From: Microbacterium marinum
Lineage (GTDB): Bacteria; Actinomycetota; Actinomycetes; Actinomycetales; Microbacteriaceae
Direction: 5' to 3'
Length of the DNA stretch: 64,000 nt
Assembly: GCF_014204835.1 (NCBI RefSeq)
Contig: NZ_JACHMD010000001.1
Span: 372,001 to 436,000, forward strand
The number at the start of each line of letters is the position of its first letter. Positions within the stretch are counted from its first letter, which is position 1. Positions 8,698 through 16,584 of this stretch are shown one piece after another. The translations under genes and the position numbers were made by a program. The notes below the pieces were generated by a model. That model was not told the DNA's origin and did not search any database. It saw only the letters and a list, made by a program, of their open reading frames with translations.

Positions 8698-9756
8698 TCA
8701 CGCGCTGAGCACGATCCGGCCGGGCACGCCGCCCGCGGCGAGCCGGTCCAGCGCATCCTGCACCGCCGTCGCAGACAACTCCCCGTCGATGATCGGGAGA
8801 TGCGGGAGCGCGCCGCGCCGCGCGAGCCCGACGAGCTCCTCGAGCTCGCCGAGGGACCCGACGAAGCTTCCGCGGATGGTGATGATCTTCAGAGTGAGCA
8901 ACGCGGTGGGGATGACCAGCTCTCCGCCGAACAGCCCGACCTGAACCATCGTTCCGCCCTTGCGGAGCGCGGCGAACGCAGCGGGAGCTGTTGTGGAGTT
9001 GTTGACGAAGTCCACGATCGCCGCGACCGGCCCACCGGCGCCGGCGACGATGGCGGCGGCAAGGTCTTCCTGGCGGGCGGAGATCGTCGTGGTCGCTCCG
9101 AGCTGCCGCGCCAGTTCCAGATTGCGCTCCTGCAGGTCCACCGCGAGGACTGCTTCGTGGCCGAGCGCGCGCAGCGTGGCGATCGCCATCAACCCGACAC
9201 CGCCGGCGCCTATTACCACGACCGGATCGGACGCGGTGGCCGGAAGGGCCTTGCGCGCGGCACTGTAGGCGGTCAGGCCGGAGCAGGCGAGAGTTGCGGC
9301 CCACCGCTCTTCGATCCCGGTGACGTCGAGGAGGTAACGGGGGTGCGGGACGAGGATAAACTCGGCATACCCGCCGTGGCGGGCGACGCCGAGGTTACGG
9401 GGCGAGGGGCACAGGTTCTCGTGACCTGCCTGGCATGCGTCGCAGGAGCCGTCGCCGATCCATGGGTAGACAAGGCGATGCTCACCCGGCGAGACCCCGT
9501 CGGCGTCGGGGCCGGCCGCTTCGACGACGCCGACGACCTCATGGCCGAGGACAAGCGGGTAGGTGACGCCCCGGTCGATCAGATTCAGACGCCCCCGGCT
9601 GCCGAGATCGTAGTACCCCTCACGCAGGTGCATGTCGGTGTGGCACACCCCGGAGCGAACAACGCGGAGGAGCACTTCGGTGCCCTCGGGCGTTGGTGTC
9701 GGCAGTTCCACATCGGTCACGGTGTGGTCGTCTTGGAAGATCGCGAACGCGTGCAT
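8698..9756 (-). CDS. Zinc-dependent alcohol dehydrogenase
   Basis: This 352-residue medium-chain dehydrogenase/reductase has catalytic-zinc ligands in SGVCHTDMH (near residue 40) and the GHEVVGVVE motif. A four-cysteine structural zinc loop (DGSCDACQAGHENLC) and the coenzyme site GAGGVGLMAI follow. It oxidises primary or secondary alcohols with NAD(P). I place the start at ATG 9756, preceded by GCGAGGAC; an in-frame ATG at 9795 has no ribosome site. The role fits oxidation of an omega-hydroxyacid (from lactone hydrolysis) to the oxo-acid used by the aldehyde dehydrogenase, or of the starting alicyclic alcohol. A GGTATTGGAG box on the same strand lies 62 bp upstream. Confidence 0.92.
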   Translation of the reverse strand: MHAFAIFQDDHTVTDVELPTPTPEGTEVLLRVVRSGVCHTDMHLREGYYDLGSRGRLNLIDRGVTYPLVLGHEVVGVVEAAGPDADGVSPGEHRLVYPWIGDGSCDACQAGHENLCPSPRNLGVARHGGYAEFILVPHPRYLLDVTGIEERWAATLACSGLTAYSAARKALPATASDPVVVIGAGGVGLMAIATLRALGHEAVLAVDLQERNLELARQLGATTTISARQEDLAAAIVAGAGGPVAAIVDFVNNSTTAPAAFAALRKGGTMVQVGLFGGELVIPTALLTLKIITIRGSFVGSLGELEELVGLARRGALPHLPIIDGELSATAVQDALDRLAAGGVPGRIVLSA

Positions 9757-9817
9757 GGTTGTCCTCGCCGTTGATATACGCACAGTGGACTCCACGCTTC
9801 CACTTCGTTCTGATTCT

Positions 9818-9827
9818 CTCCAATACC
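9818..9827 (-). promoter_or_regulatory. GGTATTGGA box upstream of the alcohol dehydrogenase
   Basis: The minus strand reads GGTATTGGAG, matching the recurrent box in the orientation of the downstream gene. A second, weaker ATTGATACC lies at 9841-9849. Confidence 0.5.
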
Positions 9828-9858
9828 AAATGGCAGGCGGATTGATACCTGGCGACCC

Positions 9859-10758
9859 TTAGTCCTGCGGCGTCGGGAGGACGGATTCGGACAACCGGAG
9901 CACGGCGTGCAAGGCACGGTCGTCGCTGTCGCGCAGCCACGCCATCCGCAGCTCGACAGGTGCGACGTCGTCGGTCAGGCGCAGGAAGCGCAAGTGCGGG
10001 TCGGCGATGCTGTCGATCACCGAGGACAGGGTCAATGAGCAGCCGATCTCGGCGGAGACGAGGGACATCAGCGTCCACGAGTCCGGTGCGTGCTGGACGA
10101 CATCGGCGTTGAACCCGGCGGCTCTACTCATCTGTCGCAGCCGCTCCAGCAGCAACGTGCCGGTCTGCGGTTGGAGCGACACGAACGGCTCACCCTCGAA
10201 CTGCGCGATCGACACGGCACCGGCGTCGGCTAGACGGTGGGTCTCCGGGACGGCGATGACGAGTTCCTCGACAGCGATCACGCGGGTGCGCACGGCGGCG
10301 GGAATGTGGTCCCACCTGCCGAGGGCGATGTCGATGTCGCCGCGGGTGAGCAGCTGCATCGCCGGTTGGGCGAAGTGCTGGCTGAGCAGCTCGAGGTGGA
10401 TGCCCGGGTGGTTCTGGTTGACCGCTCGGGCGAGCAATCCGACCATCACGTTGGAGGACGCACCCGCGTACGCCAGACGGACGTGACCGATCTCGCCCGT
10501 TCCGGCTGCGCGGGCGACCCTGCTCACCCTGTCCAGCGCGTCCAGGACCTCCTGGGCGGGGGCGACGAGGGCCTCGCCCACCGAGGTCAGCGTTACCTTG
10601 CGGGTGCTCCGCTCGAACAGCCGCGCACCCAACTCCCGCTCCAGCTGCTGGATGCCGCGGCTGATCGGCGGCTGCGCCATATGCAGGCGCTCGGCTGCCC
10701 GCCCGAAGTGCAGTTCCTCGGCGACGGCGAGGAAGGCGCGCAGCTGCTGCAGATCCAT
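9859..10758 (-). CDS. LysR-family transcriptional regulator
   Basis: This 299-residue protein opens with a LysR winged helix-turn-helix: MDLQQLRAFLAVAEELHFGR then AAERLHMAQPPISRGIQQLE, with RLFERSTRKVTLT at the wing. A type-2 periplasmic-binding-like effector domain occupies residues ~90-295. It is co-directional with, and 102 bp upstream of, the alcohol dehydrogenase gene on the minus strand. A perfect 6-3-6 inverted repeat immediately before its start suggests autorepression. It may act alongside the AcoR-type regulator. Its ligand is not evident. Confidence 0.9.
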   Translation of the reverse strand: MDLQQLRAFLAVAEELHFGRAAERLHMAQPPISRGIQQLERELGARLFERSTRKVTLTSVGEALVAPAQEVLDALDRVSRVARAAGTGEIGHVRLAYAGASSNVMVGLLARAVNQNHPGIHLELLSQHFAQPAMQLLTRGDIDIALGRWDHIPAAVRTRVIAVEELVIAVPETHRLADAGAVSIAQFEGEPFVSLQPQTGTLLLERLRQMSRAAGFNADVVQHAPDSWTLMSLVSAEIGCSLTLSSVIDSIADPHLRFLRLTDDVAPVELRMAWLRDSDDRALHAVLRLSESVLPTPQD

Positions 10759-10763
10759 CCAGG

Positions 10764-10778
10764 GATTATTGCATAATC
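10764..10778. promoter_or_regulatory. LysR-type inverted repeat at the LysR start
   Basis: GATTATTGCATAATC is a perfect 6-bp inverted repeat with a 3-bp centre and contains the T-N11-A pattern. It lies 6 bp before the LysR start codon, where binding would block initiation. Confidence 0.5.
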
Positions 10779-10854
10779 CGTACCGATGGAAGGTGGATTG
10801 GCATACAAGTCTGGATGAGTCGGCCGGGGTCGCGCAGACCCCGGCCGACCGAGA

Positions 10855-11609
10855 TCACTGCGCGGTATAGCCGCCATCCACGACATACTCGGCGCCGGTG
10901 ACGAAGGAAGCCTCGTCCGAGGCGAGGAAGAGCACGACGTTCGAGACCTCCTCGGGCTGGCCGGGCCGGTCGAGGATCGTCGTGGACAGCACGGCCTTCG
11001 TCGACTCCGGCGTCGCCAGCAGCCCCGTGGTCATGGGGGTGGCGATGACACCGGGATGCACAGAGTTCACCCGGATGCCGTACTTGGCCAGGTCCACCGC
11101 GCTGGCCTTGGTCAGCAGCCGGACGGCGCCCTTTGACGCCTCATACGCGGCGGCGCTCGGTGCGCCGACGATGCCGTAGATGGACGAGATGTTCACGATC
11201 GATCCGCCGCCTGAGCGGACCAGAGCAGGCGCCGCGGCCTTGGTGCCGAGGAAGACGCCCTTGGCATTGATGCGGAAGATGAGGTCCCACTCCTCCTCTG
11301 TGGTCTCCTCGACGGGCTTGAGGATGAGCACCCCCGCGTTGTTGACCAGGATGTCGAGCCGACCGAAACGCTGCTCGGCTTCTACCACGATCTCGTCCCA
11401 CCTCGCCGCGATCGCGACGTCCTGCTCCAGCCCCACGGCCGTCCGCCGTCACTGTTCGCTTCGGCGACGGTCTGCTCGAGCCCGGCGGAGTCGACGTCGG
11501 TGGCGAGGACGCTCGCCCCTTCCTGGGCGAGGCGGCGCACATGCGCGCGCCCCATCCCGTTCGCCGCGCCGGTGACGATCGCGACCTTGCCTGCAAGCCT
11601 GCTACCCAT
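10855..11609 (-). pseudogene. Short-chain dehydrogenase, frameshifted
   Basis: The N-terminal frame (ATG 11609, ribosome site AAGGAG) encodes [21 protein letters not shown], the TGxxxGxG cofactor loop. The C-terminal frame (to the TGA/TAG side at 10855) encodes LDILVNNAGVL, the catalytic Ser in SIVNISSIYG, YEASKGAVRL and a normal C-terminal FVTGAEYVVDGGYTA. The frames switch around 11438-11448, where the minus strand runs GACGGCGGACGGCC. One base too few (or two extra) breaks an otherwise normal ~250-residue SDR. An alicyclic alcohol dehydrogenase such as cyclopentanol dehydrogenase is the contextual guess. A sequencing error cannot be excluded. Confidence 0.75.
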
Positions 11610-11772
11610 GGGTTCTCCTTAGCCTCATTGCTGATCACGCCCAGGCGCAGGCCGCTGTCGGCACCGTCGCCTCGACGCTCCCCAGGGTGATGTCCAAACG
11701 GGAGTCTCGAGTGTGCCGTTCTGGAACAGCCCCTCGTTTCATGAGATCACAGCATCAATACGTGTCCGATCA

Positions 11773-11782
11773 GGTATTGGAC
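11773..11782 (+). promoter_or_regulatory. GGTATTGGAC box upstream of the CoA-transferase operon
   Basis: GGTATTGGAC, identical to the copy at 7031-7040, is 28 bp before the chosen CoA-transferase start and in the same orientation. An inverted ATCAATAC lies about 20 bp further upstream. Confidence 0.5.
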
Positions 11783-11809
11783 GGACATAAACGGCTGCTG
11801 GGAGTCTGG

Positions 11810-13087
11810 ATGGACATGACGACGACTGAGGTGTTCCCGATGATGAAGAGCTCGCTCCCGGATGACCGGACGGTGCAGGACGTTCCCGGCGGCCCTTTCG
11901 ACGGCCTCCTAGTCGCCGATTTCGGCCGGGTACTTGCCGGCCCTTACTGCACGATGCTGCTCGCGGACCTCGGCGCGACGGTCATCAAGGTGGAGAGCCC
12001 GCTGGGGGATGAGACACGCAGCTACCGGCCACCGGAGTACCGAGGCGAGTCGACCTACTTCCTCTCCATCAACAGGAACAAGCAGTCTGTGGTGCTGGAC
12101 TTCCGCAACCCCGATGACCTTGTCCTCGCACAGCGTCTCGCGGCCAGAGCCGATGTGGTCACAGAGAACTTCAAACCCAGCGGGCTCCGGCGATTCGGCC
12201 TGGACTACGAGTCCGTCAAGCGGGAGAACCCCAATGTGATCTACGCGTCGATCACCGGCTTCGGCACCGCGGGAGGCGCAGGGCTCGCCGGCTACGACCT
12301 GCTCGCACAGGCACTGTCCGGACTGATGAGCGTGACCGGCGCGCCGGACGCGGAAGGATTCCGCGCGGGCGTTGCGGTGTTCGATGTGATCACCGGATTG
12401 CACACCTGCATCGCGATCACCTCCGCCCTTTACCACCGACAGCGTTCGGGAGAGGGACAGCACGTCGAACTGAACCTGCTGTCCTCCGCACTGTCGGGCA
12501 TGGTCAACCAGACCGGCGGGTTCCTGCTCAGCGGGCAGTCTCCTACCCGGATGGCCAACGACCACCCCAGTATCTACCCCTACGCACCGTTCCCCACCCG
12601 TGACGGGGAACTGGTCCTCGCGATCGGCAACGATGTGCAGTTCGCCACGTTCTGCGACACCATCGGGCTGCCGCAGCTGGCCGCAGACACCCGCTTCGCG
12701 TCCAATGCGGACCGCAGCGCGCACCGAGACGCCCTGCGCCCGTTGCTGACAGCACGGCTGGCGTCCAAGACCGCATGGGAATGGTTCGACATCCTCAGCC
12801 CGTTGCAGGTCCCATGCGCGCCGGTCCTGGATGTTCGCGGAGGCGTCGAGTTCGCCGCCAAGATCGGGCTGGACCCGAGCGTTCCGGCCGGCACCGACGA
12901 CCAGGCGGTGCCCACCATTCGCAACCCGATCACGTTCTCCCGCACCCCCGCGACCTACCGCACCGCGCCTCCTGCACTCGACCAGGATGGCGAGGCGGTC
13001 CGACGGTGGCTGCAAGACGCGGAAGGCGATGAAGACCACGTCGGCGGCCGGGTCACCGTCCCGGCGATTCGGGAAGAGGGACACTAA
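11810..13087 (+). CDS. Class III (CaiB/BaiF family) acyl-CoA transferase
   Basis: This 425-residue protein has the family N terminus LLVADFGRVLAGPYCTMLLADLGATVIKVE (residues ~35-64). The catalytic Asp region follows in YDLLAQALSGLMSVTG and FDVITGLH. It transfers CoA between a donor acyl-CoA and a carboxylic acid; relatives include succinyl-CoA:glutarate CoA-transferase. Several in-frame starts exist (11687, 11810, 11816, 11840); 11810 has GGGAG five bases upstream. It is followed after one base by an acyl-CoA dehydrogenase gene with glutaryl-CoA-dehydrogenase features, so activation of glutarate (or another dicarboxylate) is the likely job. Confidence 0.88.
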   Translation: MDMTTTEVFPMMKSSLPDDRTVQDVPGGPFDGLLVADFGRVLAGPYCTMLLADLGATVIKVESPLGDETRSYRPPEYRGESTYFLSINRNKQSVVLDFRNPDDLVLAQRLAARADVVTENFKPSGLRRFGLDYESVKRENPNVIYASITGFGTAGGAGLAGYDLLAQALSGLMSVTGAPDAEGFRAGVAVFDVITGLHTCIAITSALYHRQRSGEGQHVELNLLSSALSGMVNQTGGFLLSGQSPTRMANDHPSIYPYAPFPTRDGELVLAIGNDVQFATFCDTIGLPQLAADTRFASNADRSAHRDALRPLLTARLASKTAWEWFDILSPLQVPCAPVLDVRGGVEFAAKIGLDPSVPAGTDDQAVPTIRNPITFSRTPATYRTAPPALDQDGEAVRRWLQDAEGDEDHVGGRVTVPAIREEGH

Positions 13088-13088
13088 G

Positions 13089-14291
13089 ATGACGATCACG
13101 ACGACAGCACACCCGGTCGACACAGACTTCTACCAGATCGGCGATCTTCTCGGCGACGACGACCGCAACCTCATCACACGTGTGCGCGGATTCGTGGACT
13201 CCGAGGTCCTCCCTGTCATCAACGAACACTGGGAGTTGGCGGACTTCCCCTACCAGATCCTCCCCGCCCTGGGCGAGCTTGGGATCGTGGGCACCGCGAT
13301 CCAGGGCTACGGCTGCCCGGGACTGACCCGACTGCAGACCGGCCTCGTCGCGATGGAACTGTCACGCGGCGACGGCAGTGTGAACACGCTCAATGCCGTG
13401 CACTCGGGACTCGCGATGGGCAGCATCGCACTGCTCGGCGACGACGAGCAGAAGCAGCGCTGGCTGCCCGAAATGGCAGCCCTCCGCAAGCTCGGCGCGT
13501 TCGCGCTGACCGAGCCCGAGCACGGATCAGACTCCGTTGCGCTGGAAACCACAGCCCGCCGCGAAGGAGACGTCTATGTGATCGACGGTGCCAAGCGGTG
13601 GATCGGCCTCGGCCATGTCGCCGACATCGTCATCATCTGGGCACGCGACACCGCAGACTCGAAGGTGAAGGCATTCGTCCTTGAGAAGAATGCCGATGGA
13701 GGATACCCCGACGGATATGAGGCCGAGGCGATCACCGGGAAGATCGCCAAACGCGCGATCCAGCAGGCGCACATCGAGATCTCCGGACTGCGGATCCCTG
13801 CCGGGAACAAGCTCGCGAAGTCGAGCTCCTTTCGGGACGTCTCCGCGATCCTCAATCGCACCCGCAGCACCGTCGCGTGGGAGGCGCTCGGGCACGCACT
13901 CGCCGCGTACGAGGCGGCAGCGGCCTACGTCCAGGAGCGCGTCCAGTTCGGCAAGCCCATCGCGAGCTACCAGCTGGTGCAGAACAAGCTGGCCAACATG
14001 CTCGCCGATCTCACCGCGATGCAGCTGCTCTGCTTCCGCACAGCCACCCTGCAGGATGAAGGCCGACTGACGAACGAACAGGCCTCGCTCGCGAAGATGT
14101 TCACCGGCGAGCACGCGCGTGCACTCTGCCGGGATGCCCGTGACCTCCTCGGCGGCAACGGACTCCTTCTGGAGAACCACGTCGCCCGCCACCTCACCGA
14201 CATGGAAGTCGTCCACACGTATGAGGGAACCGACTTCATCCAGTCGCTCATCATCGGGCGCCAGATCACCGGAATATCGGCGTTCGCCTGA
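13089..14291 (+). CDS. Acyl-CoA dehydrogenase, glutaryl-CoA dehydrogenase subgroup
   Basis: This 400-residue FAD enzyme has AFALTEPEHGSDS (substrate/FAD loop), KRWIGLGHVADIVIIWAR, QFGKPIASYQLVQNKLANML and ARDLLGGNGL. Its ending is HTYEGTDFIQSLIIGRQITG, where the Glu of EGT is the catalytic base position in glutaryl-CoA dehydrogenases. That subgroup oxidises and decarboxylates glutaryl-CoA to crotonyl-CoA, which the hydratase and dehydrogenase at 7072-8669 could process. Whether this one decarboxylates cannot be read with certainty. It starts one base after the CoA-transferase stop with GGAAGAGGGA as ribosome site. Confidence 0.88.
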   Translation: MTITTTAHPVDTDFYQIGDLLGDDDRNLITRVRGFVDSEVLPVINEHWELADFPYQILPALGELGIVGTAIQGYGCPGLTRLQTGLVAMELSRGDGSVNTLNAVHSGLAMGSIALLGDDEQKQRWLPEMAALRKLGAFALTEPEHGSDSVALETTARREGDVYVIDGAKRWIGLGHVADIVIIWARDTADSKVKAFVLEKNADGGYPDGYEAEAITGKIAKRAIQQAHIEISGLRIPAGNKLAKSSSFRDVSAILNRTRSTVAWEALGHALAAYEAAAAYVQERVQFGKPIASYQLVQNKLANMLADLTAMQLLCFRTATLQDEGRLTNEQASLAKMFTGEHARALCRDARDLLGGNGLLLENHVARHLTDMEVVHTYEGTDFIQSLIIGRQITGISAFA

Positions 14292-14321
14292 CCCTCGGCC
14301 GACCACGGAAGGGAGCCCGCC

Positions 14322-15497
14322 ATGACCGCGAGCTTTGTCTACGATGCTGTCCGCACCCCCTTCGGGCGGGCGGGTGGCGCGCTCAGCGGCATCCGGCCCG
14401 ACGATCTCGCCGCAGTCGTCATGAAGGCGACCGTCGCGCGCATGGGCCTCGACCCCGCGCGCATCGATGACGTGATCTTCGGCGATGCGAACCAAGCAGG
14501 AGAGGACAACCGCGACGTCGCCCGTTTCGGGGCGCTGCTGGCAGGCTTCCCCACCAGTGTCACCGGCGTGACCGTCAACCGACTCTGCTCGTCGTCGCTG
14601 GAAGCGGTGATCCAGGCCGCCCGCGCTGTCGAGACCGGCGACGCCGGTCTCGTGCTCGCCGGCGGAGTGGAGTCGATGAGCCGGGCGCCGTTCATCGTGG
14701 AGAAGTCGCCGAGGCCGTGGCCGGCGGTCGGTAACCAGACACTGTGGAACACCTCCATCGGGTGGCGGATGACCAACCCGAAGCTGCCGAAGCAGTGGAC
14801 CATCTCCAATGGAGAATCGGCGGAGAAGATCGCCCGAGAGTGGGGAATCTCCCGAGATGCCCAGGACGAGTTCGCCGTGCGCTCTCACCGGCTGGCAGCT
14901 AAAGCGTGGGCTGACGGGGTCTACGATGGCGAGATCGTGCACGTGCCAGGGGCCGACCTGGCACGCGACGAGGGCATCCGGGACGACACTTCCGTGGACA
15001 AGCTCGCCGGGCTTACTCCGCTGTTCGCGCGCGACGGCGAAGGCACCGTCACCGCCGGCAACTCCTCGCCGATCAACGACGGCGCTTCCGCCGTTCTGAT
15101 CGCCGCGGAGGGTGCGCTGCCCGGCGAGCCACTCGCGCGGATTGCGGGACGCGGGGCGCATGGCGTCGATCCGCATCTGTTCCCGATCGCGCCGATCGAG
15201 GCGGCGAACAAGGCGCTCGCACGCGCCGGCCGGTCCTGGGCCGATGTCGACGTGGTCGAGCTCAACGAGGCGTTCGCTTCACAGTCGCTCGCATGCGTCG
15301 CCGGGTGGCCTGAACTTGATCCTGAGCGGGTCAACATCCACGGCGGAGCGCTGGCCATCGGCCATCCGCTGGGCGCTTCGGGGGGCCGCATTCTCGGGCA
15401 TGCCGCGCATGAGCTTGCGCGACGCGGAGGCGGCGTCGCCGTCGTGGCGATCTGCATCGGCGTGGGTCAAGGCCTCGCCGTCGTGCTGGAACGGTGA
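14322..15497 (+). CDS. Acetyl-CoA acyltransferase (thiolase; PcaF-like)
   Basis: This 391-residue thiolase has nucleophilic Cys in VNRLCSSSLEAV (near residue 89; most relatives have NRLCGSG). The family motif IHGGALAIGHPLGASGGRI carries the catalytic His, and the second Cys is in AICIGVGQG near the C terminus. It cleaves 3-oxoacyl-CoA with CoA. The sequence is a close paralogue of the thiolase at 53972 in the pca cluster, so 3-oxoadipyl-CoA is possible as well as acetoacetyl-CoA. It is the last gene of the CoA-transferase/dehydrogenase operon and completes the route to acetyl-CoA. Confidence 0.92.
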   Translation: MTASFVYDAVRTPFGRAGGALSGIRPDDLAAVVMKATVARMGLDPARIDDVIFGDANQAGEDNRDVARFGALLAGFPTSVTGVTVNRLCSSSLEAVIQAARAVETGDAGLVLAGGVESMSRAPFIVEKSPRPWPAVGNQTLWNTSIGWRMTNPKLPKQWTISNGESAEKIAREWGISRDAQDEFAVRSHRLAAKAWADGVYDGEIVHVPGADLARDEGIRDDTSVDKLAGLTPLFARDGEGTVTAGNSSPINDGASAVLIAAEGALPGEPLARIAGRGAHGVDPHLFPIAPIEAANKALARAGRSWADVDVVELNEAFASQSLACVAGWPELDPERVNIHGGALAIGHPLGASGGRILGHAAHELARRGGGVAVVAICIGVGQGLAVVLER

Positions 15498-15695
15498 CAG
15501 TGAGACCGCGAGCATCCGTTCGTGGTGGGGTCATTGGCAGTCCCAGAGTCAACCGAAGCTTCAGCATTCCCCTCCGACGTTCTTCCTCGACGGTGAGATG
15601 CTCGAGCTCGGCCAGCTGCAGTGACCTCCAGCGCTCTCGCCGCCGTGACAGGCCGCTGACCAGACAGGGTCGGCGCGTCAGAGAGCGGTGTAGGA

Positions 15696-15784
15696 ATCCG
15701 CCATTTCCCGTGGAATCCTGAGTCCGGGACCACCGCCAACTAGCGTGGAATCCCTGGGGTTATCCGCCATCTCGAGCGGGAACC
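15696..15784. repeat. Three ~23-bp imperfect direct repeats
   Basis: Within the 401-bp gap after the thiolase, three spaced units share CCGCCA near the start and CG-GGAA-CC near the end: 15696-15718, 15732-15753 and 15762-15784. Multiple short repeats near a terminus are typical of IS21-like or Tn7-like transposon ends. No transposase gene is adjacent, so this may be a relic end. The gap from 15498 to 15690 shows nothing recognisable. Confidence 0.5.
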
Positions 15785-15870
15785 TACAACGCCGATGTAG
15801 GGATTTTTCTGAGATGTCCATTTCGCAGGTGAAATGTCCACGCGATGTCCATCTGGACATTTCGACAGGC
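15785..15870 (+). repeat. Repeat copy A: terminator-like hairpin plus TGTCCA/TGGACA palindromes
   Basis: CTACAACGCCGATGTAGG followed by GATTTTTCT forms a hairpin with a T-run. Beyond it come ATGTCCATTTCG, AAATGTCCACG and the palindrome ATGTCCATCTGGACAT (15845-15860). A diverged copy in the same orientation is at 61389-61471. The palindromes end about 28 bp before the methyltransferase start, so they could also be an operator. Confidence 0.6.
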
Positions 15871-15898
15871 GGTAGTGGGCTCTGAGAACATCGGGAAC

Positions 15899-16288
15899 AT
15901 GACGAGCGAGGACTGGCAGCGGATCGCTGCGGACTACGAGTCGGTTCGGTCTTCGGGCGGATCGCTGGATGCGCTGATCGAGTGGCCAGCACAGCAACGC
16001 ATGATCGGAGGCGTCGAGGGCTTGTCGATCCTGGATCTGGGATGCGGCAGCGGGGCGAAAGCCGTCTGGCTCGCTCAGCAAGGGGCTCGCGTCGTTGGAC
16101 TAGACATCGTCGACGCGTTCGCGGAGATTCCACACGATGTCGACGTCAAGCTGCGGGTAGGGGATCTCAACGACATCCGCGCGACGATCGGTGATGAGCG
16201 TTTCGATGTGGTGACTGTGCTGCAGGCGATCGGATACGCAACCGACGAAGCCGCACTGCTGCGCGACGTGTTCGAGGCGGTCGTTCCG
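15899..16288 (+). pseudogene. SAM-dependent methyltransferase, 5' part (130 codons)
   Basis: The first 130 codons of a class I methyltransferase: MTSEDWQRIAADYESVRSSG, then motif I ILDLGCGSGAKAVWLAQQG (residues ~44-62), the acidic end of beta-2 in VVGLDIV, and FDVVTVLQAIGY. The frame is protein-like up to VFEAVVP at 16288, then changes abruptly to sequence antisense to an ABC permease. The missing part of the fold, beginning GGHLVVARSHP, is at 59489-59818 in the same strand and phase. The gene has been split by an insertion. The substrate is unknown. Confidence 0.85.
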
Positions 16289-16584
16289 GCCTCCTGCAGA
16301 CGGCCCGACTCCCATGCCTCGCCGAACGCTCCGGCGACCGCCGTGGGACTCGGCGCCTTGTCGGGGCGCGGGTTCGCGATGACGATGTACAGCTGCCAGA
16401 CCCCGATCAGCACGAGCAGCAGCGCGATTGGCGGCACGATCTTGCCCAGCAGGTCGCGCACGAACGGCGGGCGCTCGGCCGCATCCGACTGCAGGCGGTC
16501 GAGTCCGGCGGAGAGCGTGTCGAGATCCTCGCCGGCCGAGATGGGGCTTGGCAGGACGAGGGCCGCGGTCGGTTCACTGGGCAT
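16289..16584 (-). pseudogene. ABC transporter permease (SsuC/TauC type), N-terminal fragment
   Basis: It begins at ATG 16584, overlapping the ATPase gene by 11 bp. It reads through a hydrophilic leader (~45 residues) into the first membrane helix IVPPIALLLVLIGVWQLYIV and stops being protein-like after FGEAWESGRLQEA, exactly at the insertion border. About 98 of an expected ~250-300 residues remain and none of the permease EAA loop is left. The sulfonate-type transporter therefore lacks its membrane channel here unless another permease substitutes. Confidence 0.85.

Noticed and set aside
8521..9774. Plus-strand 417-codon frame across the alcohol dehydrogenase region
   Set aside because: It is the mirror of the minus-strand zinc alcohol dehydrogenase, which has all its zinc and NAD motifs. 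The plus frame has no recognisable domain.
11687..11809. An upstream start for the CoA-transferase at 11687
   Set aside because: The added 41 residues cover the GGTATTGGAC box, have no ribosome site and do not resemble the family N terminus.
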